NCBI GenBank assembly: GCA_028287235.1
Contig: JAQBQB010000026.1
Coordinates: 62,001-126,000, forward strand
Direction: 5' to 3'
DNA: 64,000 nt
Source of the DNA: Gemmatimonadota bacterium
GTDB lineage: Bacteria > Gemmatimonadota > Gemmatimonadetes > Gemmatimonadales > Gemmatimonadaceae
The notes under the pieces: generated by a model
What the model was told of the DNA's origin: nothing
The model's input: only the letters and a program-made list of their open reading frames with translations
Databases searched by the model: none
Part shown: in pieces, positions 25,445 to 33,291 of the stretch
Numbering within the stretch: the first letter of the stretch is position 1
Layout of the letters: every line of letters starts with the position of its first letter
Made by a program: the position numbers and the translations under genes

Positions 25445-26302
25445 TTGTGGACGACAGGTAGCGTGGCGAGCGACGACGAGAATGCAGAGAAAGTCCGAAC
25501 GAACGGGTGGAGGCAGGGTGCTGTCATGCCCGCCTCCACCTTTGCATTCCTGTCGGAAAAGACCGGATTGGAGTTCACAGAAGGGAAGCACCTGCCGGTC
25601 CTCGTGGCGCAAGACTGCGATGTTGTCCATCCGCATTATTCGAAAGAACCAACTGTCGAAATTGTTCGGGGAACAATTCGAAAGAAGATCGACGGCAATC
25701 TAATGTTCGCGAAGAGTGGTCGACGTCTCCATTTAGAGTTTCTGCGCCACGATGGCGGCGCGCCGCTCGTCCTGGACCTGTCGATTCACGAACGACGGTC
25801 AATCGACCGCCGGTTTCTCGAAGACGCCAGACCAGATACAACGGTATCGATAACGGATGACGGGAAGCGGACGCTCGCAGGTTGGTTGGCAAAGCGTTAT
25901 CGCCGCGACCCGTTTCCCGATTCGTTTGTCGAGCGAATCAAGACGCAACCGCAAGCCGACGCGCTTCGCGACCTCTTGAAAGAGTGGGGACGATCCGTCA
26001 GCGCGATCAGCCTCGCCCTCGACACGGACGAGGAGCTTCCCAGCTACACGCCATACCGCCTCGTCGTCTATGCGCTCGTCCCTGCGGAACTATATGACGC
26101 AAAGCAGGCCGAAGAGGAGCTCCAAGACGAATTCCAACCGCTCTTTGAGCAGGCACTGAAGGGCTTTCCTGGTCTTGACGTGACCGCAGTGATCGTCGTA
26201 TCCGAAGGCGTATTCACGGTCGACGATTTCAAGAAAACGCGGCGGCTAGACTTTGATGACCTGAGCTTCCGCGAGCCTGACGCGCCTGAACCGGCCGAGT
26301 GA
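25445..26302 (+). CDS. Unrecognised protein, third gene of the island cassette
   Basis: A 285-residue soluble protein of no family I can name. Striking text includes NGWRQGAVMP (20-29), VLVAQDCDVVHP with an acidic/cysteine QDCD at 56-59, KEPTVEIVRG (67-76) and KSGRRLHLEF. The C-terminal half is acidic and helical (EEELQDEFQPLFEQAL). The TTG at 25445 is chosen because GAGGAA at 25432-25437 stands seven bases before it. Same strand and short spacing place it in the operon of the two preceding genes. It could be an effector or toxin partnered by the other two, but nothing in the sequence proves an activity. Confidence 0.75.
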   Translation: MWTTGSVASDDENAEKVRTNGWRQGAVMPASTFAFLSEKTGLEFTEGKHLPVLVAQDCDVVHPHYSKEPTVEIVRGTIRKKIDGNLMFAKSGRRLHLEFLRHDGGAPLVLDLSIHERRSIDRRFLEDARPDTTVSITDDGKRTLAGWLAKRYRRDPFPDSFVERIKTQPQADALRDLLKEWGRSVSAISLALDTDEELPSYTPYRLVVYALVPAELYDAKQAEEELQDEFQPLFEQALKGFPGLDVTAVIVVSEGVFTVDDFKKTRRLDFDDLSFREPDAPEPAE

Positions 26303-26567
26303 CGATTCTCGCTCCCCCCGCCAAAGACTCGGTGCGGAGGCGAGATTGTCGCGAGCGTTTGAGATCTGAGCGATTTTTGGCGAAGCGCCGCGAAAATCGA
26401 TCAGAAGTCGCGGTCGAGACAGACGATCAAGTGTGCCGGATTTTTGACCGGGAACCATCCTCCTCCCTGGGGACCGGCAGGGACACTCACAGCGCCCTGC
26501 TTAGCGCTGGCAGCCGACGCGTAGCCGACGAGGATGTACGGGGAAATGCAGTGAGCGTGCGAGAACC
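26303..26567. other. Right end of the island, non-coding
   Basis: An imperfect hairpin CGATTTTTGGCG/CGCCGCGAAAATCG (about 26371-26399) follows the last cargo gene and may terminate the operon. The remaining bases to the right repeat carry no recognisable gene. Confidence 0.45.
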
Positions 26568-26614
26568 GACTGAAAATCCGCGTGTCGGCGGTTCGATTCC
26601 GTCCCTAGCCATTG
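26568..26614 (+). repeat. attR: displaced 3' part of tRNA-Phe
   Basis: 47 bases identical to 22887-22933. It has no 5' half of the tRNA before it, so it is a truncated copy left at the right junction. It was presumably the 3' end of the ancestral tRNA gene. Confidence 0.9.
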
Positions 26615-26636
26615 GATACGTTGTACGTTGGATACG

Positions 26637-26669
26637 AAAGAGGCGCGGCCCCTGCCGCGCCTCTTTGTA
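26637..26669 (+). terminator. Displaced terminator of tRNA-Phe
   Basis: AAAGAGGCGCGG (26637-26648) and CCGCGCCTCTTT (26655-26666) form a perfect 12-bp stem with a six-base loop ending in T's. It lies 26 bases after the truncated tRNA end, the normal place for a tRNA terminator. It can also terminate the convergent universal stress gene. Confidence 0.85.
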
Positions 26670-26702
26670 TTCATATGAACATTCTCGGAAGCGCTGCGTC
26701 CG

Positions 26703-27656
26703 TCATCCGCGCGCCATCGCCCCCGCGCCGTCGACCTCCGACGCCGCATGCGCCGCATCCGCCCGCCGCCGATGCACCAGCACCGGCGCGGACGACGCGC
26801 GCATCACCTTGTCGGTGACGCTGCCCAGTAACAGCCGCGAGACGCCGGTGCGCGCGTGCGTCTCCATCGCGATGAGATCCGCATCCAGCTCGTTCGCGAT
26901 CTCGACGATCACCTTCGCCGGCGAAACGTCGTCGAGAATGCGTGTCGACGTCGAGATGCCGCGTGCGCGGATTCGGCGCGCGAGCTCCTCGAGGTGTTGC
27001 GCGACGACCGACTCCACGGTCGGCACCGTGACCGCCGTATCCATCGGCTCGGCGAGGTAGGCCACGGGCACCACGACGTGCAGCAGCACGAATTCCACGT
27101 CCGGCTCGCCTGCGACGGCAATCGCGTGCTCGATCGCCTCGTCATCGGCGCTGCTGCCGTCGAGCGGAACCAGCACGTGACGGAAGGGCGGCGCCGTTGT
27201 CTCGCGTGAACCCGATTGGGACGGTCGCACGAGCAGCACCGGCGTGTCGGAGTGCCGAACGAGCTCATTCGCCACGCCGCCGATCCATATACGGCTCAGA
27301 CCGCCCTTGCCGTGCGTCGCCATGACGACGAGATCGGCGCGGCGGTCGGCGAGATGTTCGGCCAACGCTGCGGCGACGTTCATTCCCGTGAGGACCGTGG
27401 TGCTCACGCCCGCCGAGCTGTGTTCCTGTACCCACCTGGCGATGGAATCGAGGTAGCTCTGTTGCTCGCGCTGCAGGTCGGCGTCGAGCGCGGGATCGAG
27501 CGGCGGCGCGCCCTGGACCATGTACGGCGGAATCGCCTTGTGCACGTGTACGAGCTCCACCTCCGCTCGCTGGCGCTCCGCGATGCGAATCGCCAGTTGA
27601 AGCGGTTGCTCCCCGAACGGCGATCCGTCCAGCGGCACGACGATGAGTCTCAACAT
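26703..27656 (-). CDS. Universal stress protein with two Usp domains
   Basis: A 317-residue cytosolic protein with tandem UspA domains. Each repeats the alpha/beta signature: LIVVPLDGSPFGEQPLQLAI with VMATHGKGGLSRIWIGGVAN, then HVLVPLDGSSADDEAIEHAI with METHARTGVSRLLLGSV. The glycine pattern near each C-terminus resembles the ATP-binding form. Such proteins support survival under stress or stasis. I chose ATG 27656 because the domain starts immediately; an ATG at 27704 would add 16 residues. It stands alone, ending just inside the island's right border. Confidence 0.92.
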   Translation of the reverse strand: MLRLIVVPLDGSPFGEQPLQLAIRIAERQRAEVELVHVHKAIPPYMVQGAPPLDPALDADLQREQQSYLDSIARWVQEHSSAGVSTTVLTGMNVAAALAEHLADRRADLVVMATHGKGGLSRIWIGGVANELVRHSDTPVLLVRPSQSGSRETTAPPFRHVLVPLDGSSADDEAIEHAIAVAGEPDVEFVLLHVVVPVAYLAEPMDTAVTVPTVESVVAQHLEELARRIRARGISTSTRILDDVSPAKVIVEIANELDADLIAMETHARTGVSRLLLGSVTDKVMRASSAPVLVHRRRADAAHAASEVDGAGAMARG

Positions 27657-27770
27657 GGCCGGCGCAGCCTCGGTCGGGTGAGCCAGCAGGATGAGGCTCG
27701 ACATGACCGGCGTCTGTCATCCAAACACGAACGCGCTGCCGGGCTTCATCCGACAGCGCGTGTCACGCAG

Positions 27771-29405
27771 CTAGTCGGCTCCGGCGTTGCTGCGCCAACG
27801 CTCGAGCTCCGCCACGCGAGCTTCGAGTCCGGCCACGCGGTCAGGCGCCGCCACTCCAACAGGCGACGGCACTGGTCCCGCGCGCGCGGCCCTGCGGCCG
27901 CTCGAACCTCGAGTAACCGTGACGTTTGCGGCCGAGAGCGAACCCGCGCCGGAGCCTCGTGCGATGCCGCGTCCCGCGAGCCGAGCGAATCCGCGGCCGA
28001 GTGGGCCGAGCCACACCAATCGAAACAGCCGCTCTCCCACGGGCATGCGAAACGGGCTTCGCAGCAGCAGCACCGCGCTGATGCCTAGGAGGATCGTTCC
28101 CGAGAAGATGAGGATGATGCCGGGTATTGGAGTCGCGTAACCACCGTCTCGCTGAATTCGGAACGACAACCCTCCGACGAACATCACCAACGCCGCGGCC
28201 AGCTCCACGACGCCCATGGCGATCGTGCGCCGCCGCACGCGCCGCGTTCGTTCGTCGCCTCGCAACTCGTCGCGCCGGCTCTGGCGCTCGGCTACAACAG
28301 CGGTGAGTCCGCGATGCACGTCGCCCGCGCTGAATCCGCTGCGTGCGAGACGCCGCGCCTCGCTGAACGTCTGCAACGCGCGCGTGAAGAACACGCCGAC
28401 GAGCAGCAACACCGGCAAGAGAACGTCGGCGTTGCCGACGCCCTGCGCCATCTGCGAGCGAACGACGACGAAGCCCAGCAGACCGCCGAAGATCAACACC
28501 ATGGACAACGTGCCGGCCTCTTGCGCGAACAGGCGGATCGGCACGGGAATTTCCGGCGCGGCGAGCTGCGCCACGTCGAGCGCTTCGACGAGCGCTTCCG
28601 CGCGCTGAAAGCGCGCCGCCGGATCCTTCGCCAGGCAGCGGTCGATCGCCTCGGCGAGCGGCGCGGGGAGATCGGTGCGCAGCGTGCGCATCGGCGGCAA
28701 CACCTCGGTGATCTGGCGGACGAACACCTTGCTGGTGGAATCCGCCGACATCGCGGCGCGACCGGTGAGCGCGAAATACGCCGTGAGCCCGAGCGCGTAC
28801 AGATCGCTGCGTCCGTCGACGACGTCGCCCGTCGCTTGCTCGGGACTCATGTACTCCGGCGTGCCGACGACTTCGCCCACGCGCGTGAGCCCCGCGTCGG
28901 GGCCGGCGCCCGCGATGACGCGTGCGACTCCGAAATCCATGACGAGCGCGCGCCCTGTCGCCCGCTCGATCATGACGTTGTCGGGCTTGATGTCGCGATG
29001 TACGATGCCGCGACCGTGCGCGTAGGCCAGCGCGTACCCCACGTCTTGCAGCAGACGCACCGTTTCGCGCGCGGTGAGCGGACCGGCGCGCTTCACGCGG
29101 TCGGCGAGGCTCTCGCCCTCGACGAAGCCCATGACGTAGGCGACCACCGCGTCCGTCTCCTCGATCGCGTACACCGGAACGATGTTCGGATGGGAGAAGC
29201 TCGCAGCGGTTCGCGTCTCGCGGAGGAAGCGCTCGCGCAATGCGGCCTGCGACGCGAACTCCGGCGGCAGCACTTTGATCGCGACCGGACGGTCGAGGCG
29301 CAAGTCGCGCGCGAGATACACGGCGCCCATGCCTCCGCGGCCGAGCTCGCGATCGATGCGATAGCGGTCGGCCAATTGGACGCGAAGCTCGTCGACTGTG
29401 CTCAT
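27771..29405 (-). CDS. Hanks-type serine/threonine protein kinase
   Basis: A 544-residue kinase. Subdomains visible in order: glycine loop LGRGGMGAVYLARD near residue 22, lysine in VAIKVLPPEF, catalytic loop HRDIKPDNVM, DFG as VMDFGVARV, and the activation segment end GTPEYMSPEQ. Several membrane helices follow after residue 300 (LSMVLIFGGLLGFVVV, VLLPVLLLVGVFF, VELAAALVMFVGGL, IILIFSGTILLGIS). The C-terminus ends in a short coiled-coil-like helix. It signals from the inner membrane to unknown targets. Start at ATG 29405. A different kinase with a TPR tail lies at 50945-54112. Confidence 0.95.
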   Translation of the reverse strand: MSTVDELRVQLADRYRIDRELGRGGMGAVYLARDLRLDRPVAIKVLPPEFASQAALRERFLRETRTAASFSHPNIVPVYAIEETDAVVAYVMGFVEGESLADRVKRAGPLTARETVRLLQDVGYALAYAHGRGIVHRDIKPDNVMIERATGRALVMDFGVARVIAGAGPDAGLTRVGEVVGTPEYMSPEQATGDVVDGRSDLYALGLTAYFALTGRAAMSADSTSKVFVRQITEVLPPMRTLRTDLPAPLAEAIDRCLAKDPAARFQRAEALVEALDVAQLAAPEIPVPIRLFAQEAGTLSMVLIFGGLLGFVVVRSQMAQGVGNADVLLPVLLLVGVFFTRALQTFSEARRLARSGFSAGDVHRGLTAVVAERQSRRDELRGDERTRRVRRRTIAMGVVELAAALVMFVGGLSFRIQRDGGYATPIPGIILIFSGTILLGISAVLLLRSPFRMPVGERLFRLVWLGPLGRGFARLAGRGIARGSGAGSLSAANVTVTRGSSGRRAARAGPVPSPVGVAAPDRVAGLEARVAELERWRSNAGAD

Positions 29406-29510
29406 AGGTCGAGAGTATACGCTCGATCGCGCGCGCTCGCACTACTGGCTGCGCTGCGTGCCGCTGGGCTATTATGGCACCACGGCACGACTGGGACCGG
29501 GGGGCACCGG

Positions 29511-30035
29511 ATGAGCGCTGACGAATACGTCGTCCTCGTCGATCGCGACGACGTGGCGGTGGGCACACAGGAAAAGCTCCGCGCGCACGTGGCCGGCGAG
29601 CTGCACCGCGCCTGCTCAGTGCTCGTGTTCAACGAGGCCGGCGAGCTGCTGCTGCAGCGCCGTGCCGCGACGAAGTACCACTCGCCGGGCCTGTGGTCCA
29701 ACACTTGTTGCACGCATCCACGACCGGGCGAGCTCGCGTCGGACGCGGCGCGGCGCCGGCTCGGCGAAGAGCTGGGCGTGGACTGCGAGCTCGCGCCGTT
29801 GTTCACGTTCATCTATCGCGCGGACGTCGGTGCGGGACTCACCGAGCACGAATACGATCACGTGTTCGTCGGCCATTGCGACGCAACGCCACAGCCCGAC
29901 CCCACGGAGGTGGGCGACTGGCGCTGGGAGTCGCTGACATCCATTCGGAGTGACGCCGCGCGCCATCCCGAGAACTACACGGCGTGGTTTCACGTGCTGC
30001 TGGAGCAGCCCGAGCTCCGCCGCCGGGTGGCGTAG
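29511..30035 (+). CDS. idi: Isopentenyl-diphosphate delta-isomerase, type I
   Basis: A 174-residue Nudix-fold enzyme that interconverts IPP and DMAPP for isoprenoid synthesis. The active-site cysteine lies in SNTCCTHPRPGE and the catalytic glutamate region in TEHEYDHVFVG. The opening DEYVVLVDRDDVAVGTQEKL and the HRACSVLVFN block match bacterial Idi. The ATG at 29511 is preceded by GGGGGCACCGG. It is divergent from the kinase gene and 33 bases before the nitroreductase gene. Confidence 0.95.
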   Translation: MSADEYVVLVDRDDVAVGTQEKLRAHVAGELHRACSVLVFNEAGELLLQRRAATKYHSPGLWSNTCCTHPRPGELASDAARRRLGEELGVDCELAPLFTFIYRADVGAGLTEHEYDHVFVGHCDATPQPDPTEVGDWRWESLTSIRSDAARHPENYTAWFHVLLEQPELRRRVA

Positions 30036-30068
30036 AACGCATCGGCGTTTTCGCGCTAACTTCATGGC

Positions 30069-30629
30069 ATGCATGTAACCGAAGCCATTCAGCAGCGCCG
30101 GTCGGTCAAGCGCTTTACCGACCGCCCCATTTCCCGGGCCGAGCTCGAGACCTTACTCTCCGCCGCGACGCTCGCACCGAATCACAAGCTCACGCAACCG
30201 TGGCGCTTTTACGTGTTGGGCCCCGAGGCGCGCTACGCCTACGGCCTGGCGCTGGGCGCGCGCAAAGCGAAAAAGATCGAGGACCCCCAGGCCGCGCGCA
30301 CGATGCGCGAAAACGTCGCCAACGAACACCGCGCGCTGCCAAGCATGATCGCGGTCGCGATCGTGACGAGCGAGAGCCCGGAGACTTCGGAGGAGGACTA
30401 CGCGGCGGTGATGATGGGCATCCAGAATCTCGCGCTCGCGGCAGTAGAGATGGGGCTGGGAACGCACATCAAGACTGGGGCGGTAATGAGCGATCCGGCG
30501 GCACGCGGGGCGGCTGGCGTCCGCGAAGGGGAGAGGATCGTGGCGGTAGTGAATGTCGGGGAGCCGGTTGAGATGACGCCGGCGAAGAAGAGGGAAGCGG
30601 CAGAAGCATTCACTACTTGGGTGGCGTAG
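30069..30629 (+). CDS. Nitroreductase-family flavoprotein
   Basis: A 186-residue FMN-dependent oxidoreductase of the nitroreductase fold. Conserved text: IQQRRSVKRFTDRPI at the N-terminus (FMN phosphate binding), APNHKLTQPWRFYVL, and the helix MGIQNLALAAVEMGLGTHIK. The natural substrate is unknown; members reduce nitro compounds, flavins or quinones. It sits 33 bases downstream of idi and may share its transcript. A dispersed repeat follows it. Confidence 0.92.
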   Translation: MHVTEAIQQRRSVKRFTDRPISRAELETLLSAATLAPNHKLTQPWRFYVLGPEARYAYGLALGARKAKKIEDPQAARTMRENVANEHRALPSMIAVAIVTSESPETSEEDYAAVMMGIQNLALAAVEMGLGTHIKTGAVMSDPAARGAAGVREGERIVAVVNVGEPVEMTPAKKREAAEAFTTWVA

Positions 30630-30635
30630 GAAATC

Positions 30636-30776
30636 GGCTCGCTGCTGGGGGTTCGGTGCTCACGGCTCGCGACTTGGACTCGCTTTCCAGCTCGCAATGC
30701 CGTGCCGGGCGATTCGACCGTGAAGGCGAGTCCAAGCAGCGAGCTGTGAGCTAGCGAGCTGCCAGCAGCGAGCATC
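30636..30776. repeat. Dispersed palindromic repeat, copy B
   Basis: Outer arms CTCGCTGCTGG (30638-30648) and CCAGCAGCGAG (30762-30772) are perfect. Inner 26-base arms at 30658-30683 and 30726-30751 pair with three mismatches. It separates the nitroreductase and four-helix-bundle genes. Its right arm is repeated in inverse at copy C. Confidence 0.85.
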
Positions 30777-31275
30777 GGATTGCGCCGCGGTGCAGCCGAT
30801 TGATGCCGCTCGGCGCAAGTGGGCGCGGTACGATCGCGCATGCGCGACTTCAAGAACCTCTTGGTGTGGCAGCGGGCGCACGCGCTCTCAGTGTCGATGC
30901 ACGTGACGGCGCGCCGATTTCCGCGGAGCGGATTCGGCAACCTGAGATCGCAGCTCGAGCGCGCGACGGATTCCATTGCGACGAACATCGTCGAGGGCTG
31001 CGGAGCGGCGACTCAGAAAGAGTTCGCGCGCTACCTCGACATCTCGATCAAGTCGGCGAACGAAACCGAGCACCATCTATTGGCGGCTCGGGATCGAGAC
31101 GCCTTGCCGGCCGAAGGGTGGCAGCCGCTGACTGCCGAATTGATCGAGATCCGCCGGATGCTCTACTCTCTGCGCAAGAAAGTCCTGCTCGACGCAGAAG
31201 GCTCGTGATACGCGAAGAGCTCGAAGCTGAAAGCTCGGTGCTCACAGCTCGCTGCTTGGACTCGCCTTCACGGTC
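30716..31275 (+). mobile_element. Candidate cassette: four-helix-bundle gene between 36-bp inverted repeats
   Basis: Bases 30716-30751 and 31240-31275 are exact reverse complements over 36 bases. They enclose one gene (30840-31208), with 88 and 31 bases of margin. No transposase is present and I saw no target-site duplication. The repeats belong to a family also found at about 19.0, 48.9 and 56.7 kb. The arrangement could mark a mobile or repeat-associated gene, or a chance pairing of two repeat copies. Confidence 0.5.
30840..31208 (+). CDS. Four-helix bundle protein (S23/TIGR02436 type)
   Basis: A 122-residue helical protein. The opening MRDFKNLLVWQRAHALSV and the central SQLERATDSIATNIVEGCG are the signatures of the family first seen in 23S rRNA intervening sequences. 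The family is related to the Avd accessory proteins of diversity-generating retroelements, which bind nucleic acid and form pentamers. No reverse transcriptase is nearby. The ATG at 30840 gives the standard start. It is bracketed by inverted copies of a palindromic repeat, which is unusual for a chromosomal gene. Confidence 0.9.
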   Translation: MRDFKNLLVWQRAHALSVSMHVTARRFPRSGFGNLRSQLERATDSIATNIVEGCGAATQKEFARYLDISIKSANETEHHLLAARDRDALPAEGWQPLTAELIEIRRMLYSLRKKVLLDAEGS

Positions 31276-31360
31276 CCAGCGCCAGCCGGAGCACCGCGAT
31301 CTCAGACCCCGAGCCCCAGCAAAGAGCCACGAGCGCCGAGCTACGAGCCGTGAGCCTCTA
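31213..31360. repeat. Dispersed palindromic repeat, copy C
   Basis: Begins with GAAGAGCTCGAAGCTGAAAG and contains GCTCACAGCTCGCTGCTTGG at 31240. The right half (CGAGCCCCAGCAAAGAGCCA, then CGAGCTACGAGCCGTGAGCC) is its degenerate inverted counterpart. It lies between the four-helix-bundle gene and the convergent transpeptidase gene. Confidence 0.8.
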
Positions 31361-32164
31361 CTCAGCCGCCCCGACCCACGGGTCACCCGCCATCCACCCC
31401 TTATCCGGCGCGAAGAGAAATACCATTGCTCCCCCCGCCAACTTGGGCAGTAGCTCCTTCGCGCGCGCCGGCTCCATCGCCGGGCAACCCTCGCTGCGCC
31501 CAGCCCTGGTGGGCGTCACGTACGGTGCGCCGTGCGCAACCACGCGGCGGGCGAGGGCATTCGTGTTGAAGCCGTCCGACACACCCTGCAAGCGCAGACC
31601 GATCGAGCTGTACGGCTGGCCGCCGGTGTGGCCATGGAAGTCGTACGTCGCCTGCGTCAGGTAGAGACCGAGCGACGTCGCGGCGCTGTTTGGCGTGTTC
31701 GAGAACTTCGTTGGGACGCCGTACTGCGACGTCGACGAGCCGCGGCCGTGGGCGACGGTGAACGGACCTTCCACGATCTTTAGAGAATTCATATCGAAGA
31801 CGTAGCCGCGCGGCGTCGTGCTCGGCAGGCCGTAGTCGACGAAGTAGAGATAGGGCTTCTTCACGTCGTTCGGGTGCGCCGTCTTGTACGCGAAATAGCT
31901 TCGAAACGCGTCGTCGAGCGCCTTGGGATGGCTGAGCTGCGCGACGGCGCCCGACAGTGCGCCCAGGGCGGCCTGGACGTTCGAGGCGAGTGTACTAGTC
32001 GAGGTCGTCACAGGGTCAGACGGCTTCGGCTTGCCGATCACGAGCGTGGTGGCCGCGGTAAGCACCGGACCCGACTGGTTGGCGCTTGGGACGAAGTGCG
32101 TACCCACAAGGGCAACGGCGGTCACGCCGAGTAGAACATTCTGGACGTATTTCGGTGGACGCAT
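31358..32164 (-). CDS. Murein L,D-transpeptidase catalytic-domain protein
   Basis: A 268-residue exported protein with an N-terminal signal/membrane segment (VLLGVTAVALVGTHFVPSA) and a YkuD_2-type catalytic domain. The conserved pieces are VDYGLPSTTPRGYVFDM, the histidine loop VAHGRGSS and the catalytic cysteine in AGRSEGCPAM. Such enzymes form or edit 3-3 or protein-linked crosslinks in peptidoglycan. The ATG at 32164 precedes the signal segment. The linker at residues 30-70 is serine/threonine-rich, as expected for an envelope protein. Confidence 0.9.
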   Translation of the reverse strand: MRPPKYVQNVLLGVTAVALVGTHFVPSANQSGPVLTAATTLVIGKPKPSDPVTTSTSTLASNVQAALGALSGAVAQLSHPKALDDAFRSYFAYKTAHPNDVKKPYLYFVDYGLPSTTPRGYVFDMNSLKIVEGPFTVAHGRGSSTSQYGVPTKFSNTPNSAATSLGLYLTQATYDFHGHTGGQPYSSIGLRLQGVSDGFNTNALARRVVAHGAPYVTPTRAGRSEGCPAMEPARAKELLPKLAGGAMVFLFAPDKGWMAGDPWVGAAE

Positions 32165-32474
32165 GCGCTTTCCTCCGCTGGGCTACGACATACATGGCGG
32201 TCTCGGGAGCAGGACGGGAGGCTCCGGGACGGCGTGCTCTATTGGGTTGGATCTAGAAATCTAGCAATGTGCTGGCGAGGTGTAAAGCGTTGCAGCATAT
32301 AGTTTTACGGCTCTGCTCGCCACTCCGCGCACTCATCCGTTTGCAACCCGCTCATGAGGGCCTTTACCTTATACACCAGACCGGTGAAACAGGTGTTTTC
32401 CACGGGTTTCCGCTGGCCGACAAAAGCCCTCAACATTACGTTCGCCGCGCCGCGTCCCATTCCTCCCCCTTGAG
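32165..32474. other. Intergenic region between transpeptidase gene and kinase remnant
   Basis: About 310 bases. The left end contains the leader of the transpeptidase gene; AT-rich text around 32250-32305 may hold its promoter. No open frame shows a family signature. Confidence 0.4.
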
Positions 32475-32573
32475 TTCGTAAACCTCTGGAAGAACGCGGA
32501 CCCCGAGTTCCAGCCAAAGGTGGCCGACGCGAAGCAACGGCTCGGGCGGCTGCGCGATCGCGAGGCCAAGTAG
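32475..32573 (+). pseudogene. Remnant of a kinase-TPR protein C-terminus
   Basis: The frame 32475-32573 reads FVNLWKNADPEFQPKVADAK then QRLGRLRDREAK and a stop. It aligns with the last 33 residues of the kinase-TPR protein encoded at 50945-54112 (FVDLWKTADPALQPKVREVK, then ARLARLGRSTG). Nothing upstream continues the similarity and there is no start codon. It is therefore the tail of a lost paralogue, with the Uma2 gene ending three bases beyond it on the other strand. Confidence 0.8.
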
Positions 32574-32576
32574 CGC

Positions 32577-33209
32577 TCAGAGACGCTCGAGCTCTTCGAG
32601 CTCGAGCCACTCGGCCTCGCTCTCCGGATCCTCGCGCACGCGGAACGGCGGCATCTCGATTCCTTCGTACACGTCGTCGAGCGAGAGCGCGCCCGTGAGG
32701 CAGGGAAGGGCCATGCTTCCCGTCGTGACGATCTCGTCGCGACGCCACTCGGTACCAACCGGGCGAGAGTACAGCGTGACGTGCCGCCGATCGTGTTCCG
32801 CGATGAGATACCCGCGCAGCGACGGGATCGCGAGGTACGCATCGAGCTTCTCGCCGCGATCGATACGGCGAGTGGTCCGCGACGTGACCTCGACGATCAG
32901 GCAGGGCTCGTCGATGAGCGTGGTATCGGCGGAGTGCGGTGCACAGGCGACGACGCAGTCGGGGTAGTACACCCGATCGTGCGCGGCGCGGACTTTGAGA
33001 TCGATGATATACGGGCGGCACGCGCCGCCACGCGCGGCGATCCGTAACTGCGCGTGAATGTTCGCCACGATCGTGTTGTGCCGCGTCGTGGTGCCGGAGA
33101 GCGCATACGCTCGGCCGGCCACGAGCTCGTGGCGCACCGCCGATCCGTCTTCGAACTGCAGAAACTCCTCGATGCTCAGAGGACCAAGAGCCGGCGTCTT
33201 GTCGCGCAT
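32577..33209 (-). CDS. Uma2-family (PD-(D/E)XK-type) protein
   Basis: A 210-residue protein of the Uma2/DUF820 family, a restriction-endonuclease-like fold common in multicopy in cyanobacteria and soil bacteria. The visible signature is VRHELVAGRAYALSG (Glu), DRVYYPDCVVAC (Asp), EPCLIVEVTS (Glu-x-Thr/Ser in place of ExK) and GEKLDAYLAIPSL. Catalysis is presumed but the biological role is not known. ATG 33209 is chosen; a longer start at 33272 lacks family similarity. It abuts a kinase-gene remnant, so the locus has been rearranged. Confidence 0.88.
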   Translation of the reverse strand: MRDKTPALGPLSIEEFLQFEDGSAVRHELVAGRAYALSGTTTRHNTIVANIHAQLRIAARGGACRPYIIDLKVRAAHDRVYYPDCVVACAPHSADTTLIDEPCLIVEVTSRTTRRIDRGEKLDAYLAIPSLRGYLIAEHDRRHVTLYSRPVGTEWRRDEIVTTGSMALPCLTGALSLDDVYEGIEMPPFRVREDPESEAEWLELEELERL

Positions 33210-33291
33210 GGCCGAGCATACGCTCGGCGACGGCTGCTGGTCAAGCGATGCGTTGCTTTGGTACGAATGCAATCAATTGTAGAAGCCATCA

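Noticed and set aside
26501-26758. Minus-strand frame containing GTESNRRHADFQS
   Set aside because: This text is what the antisense of a tRNA-Phe 3' end spells when translated. It is an artefact of the duplicated tRNA fragment, not a protein.
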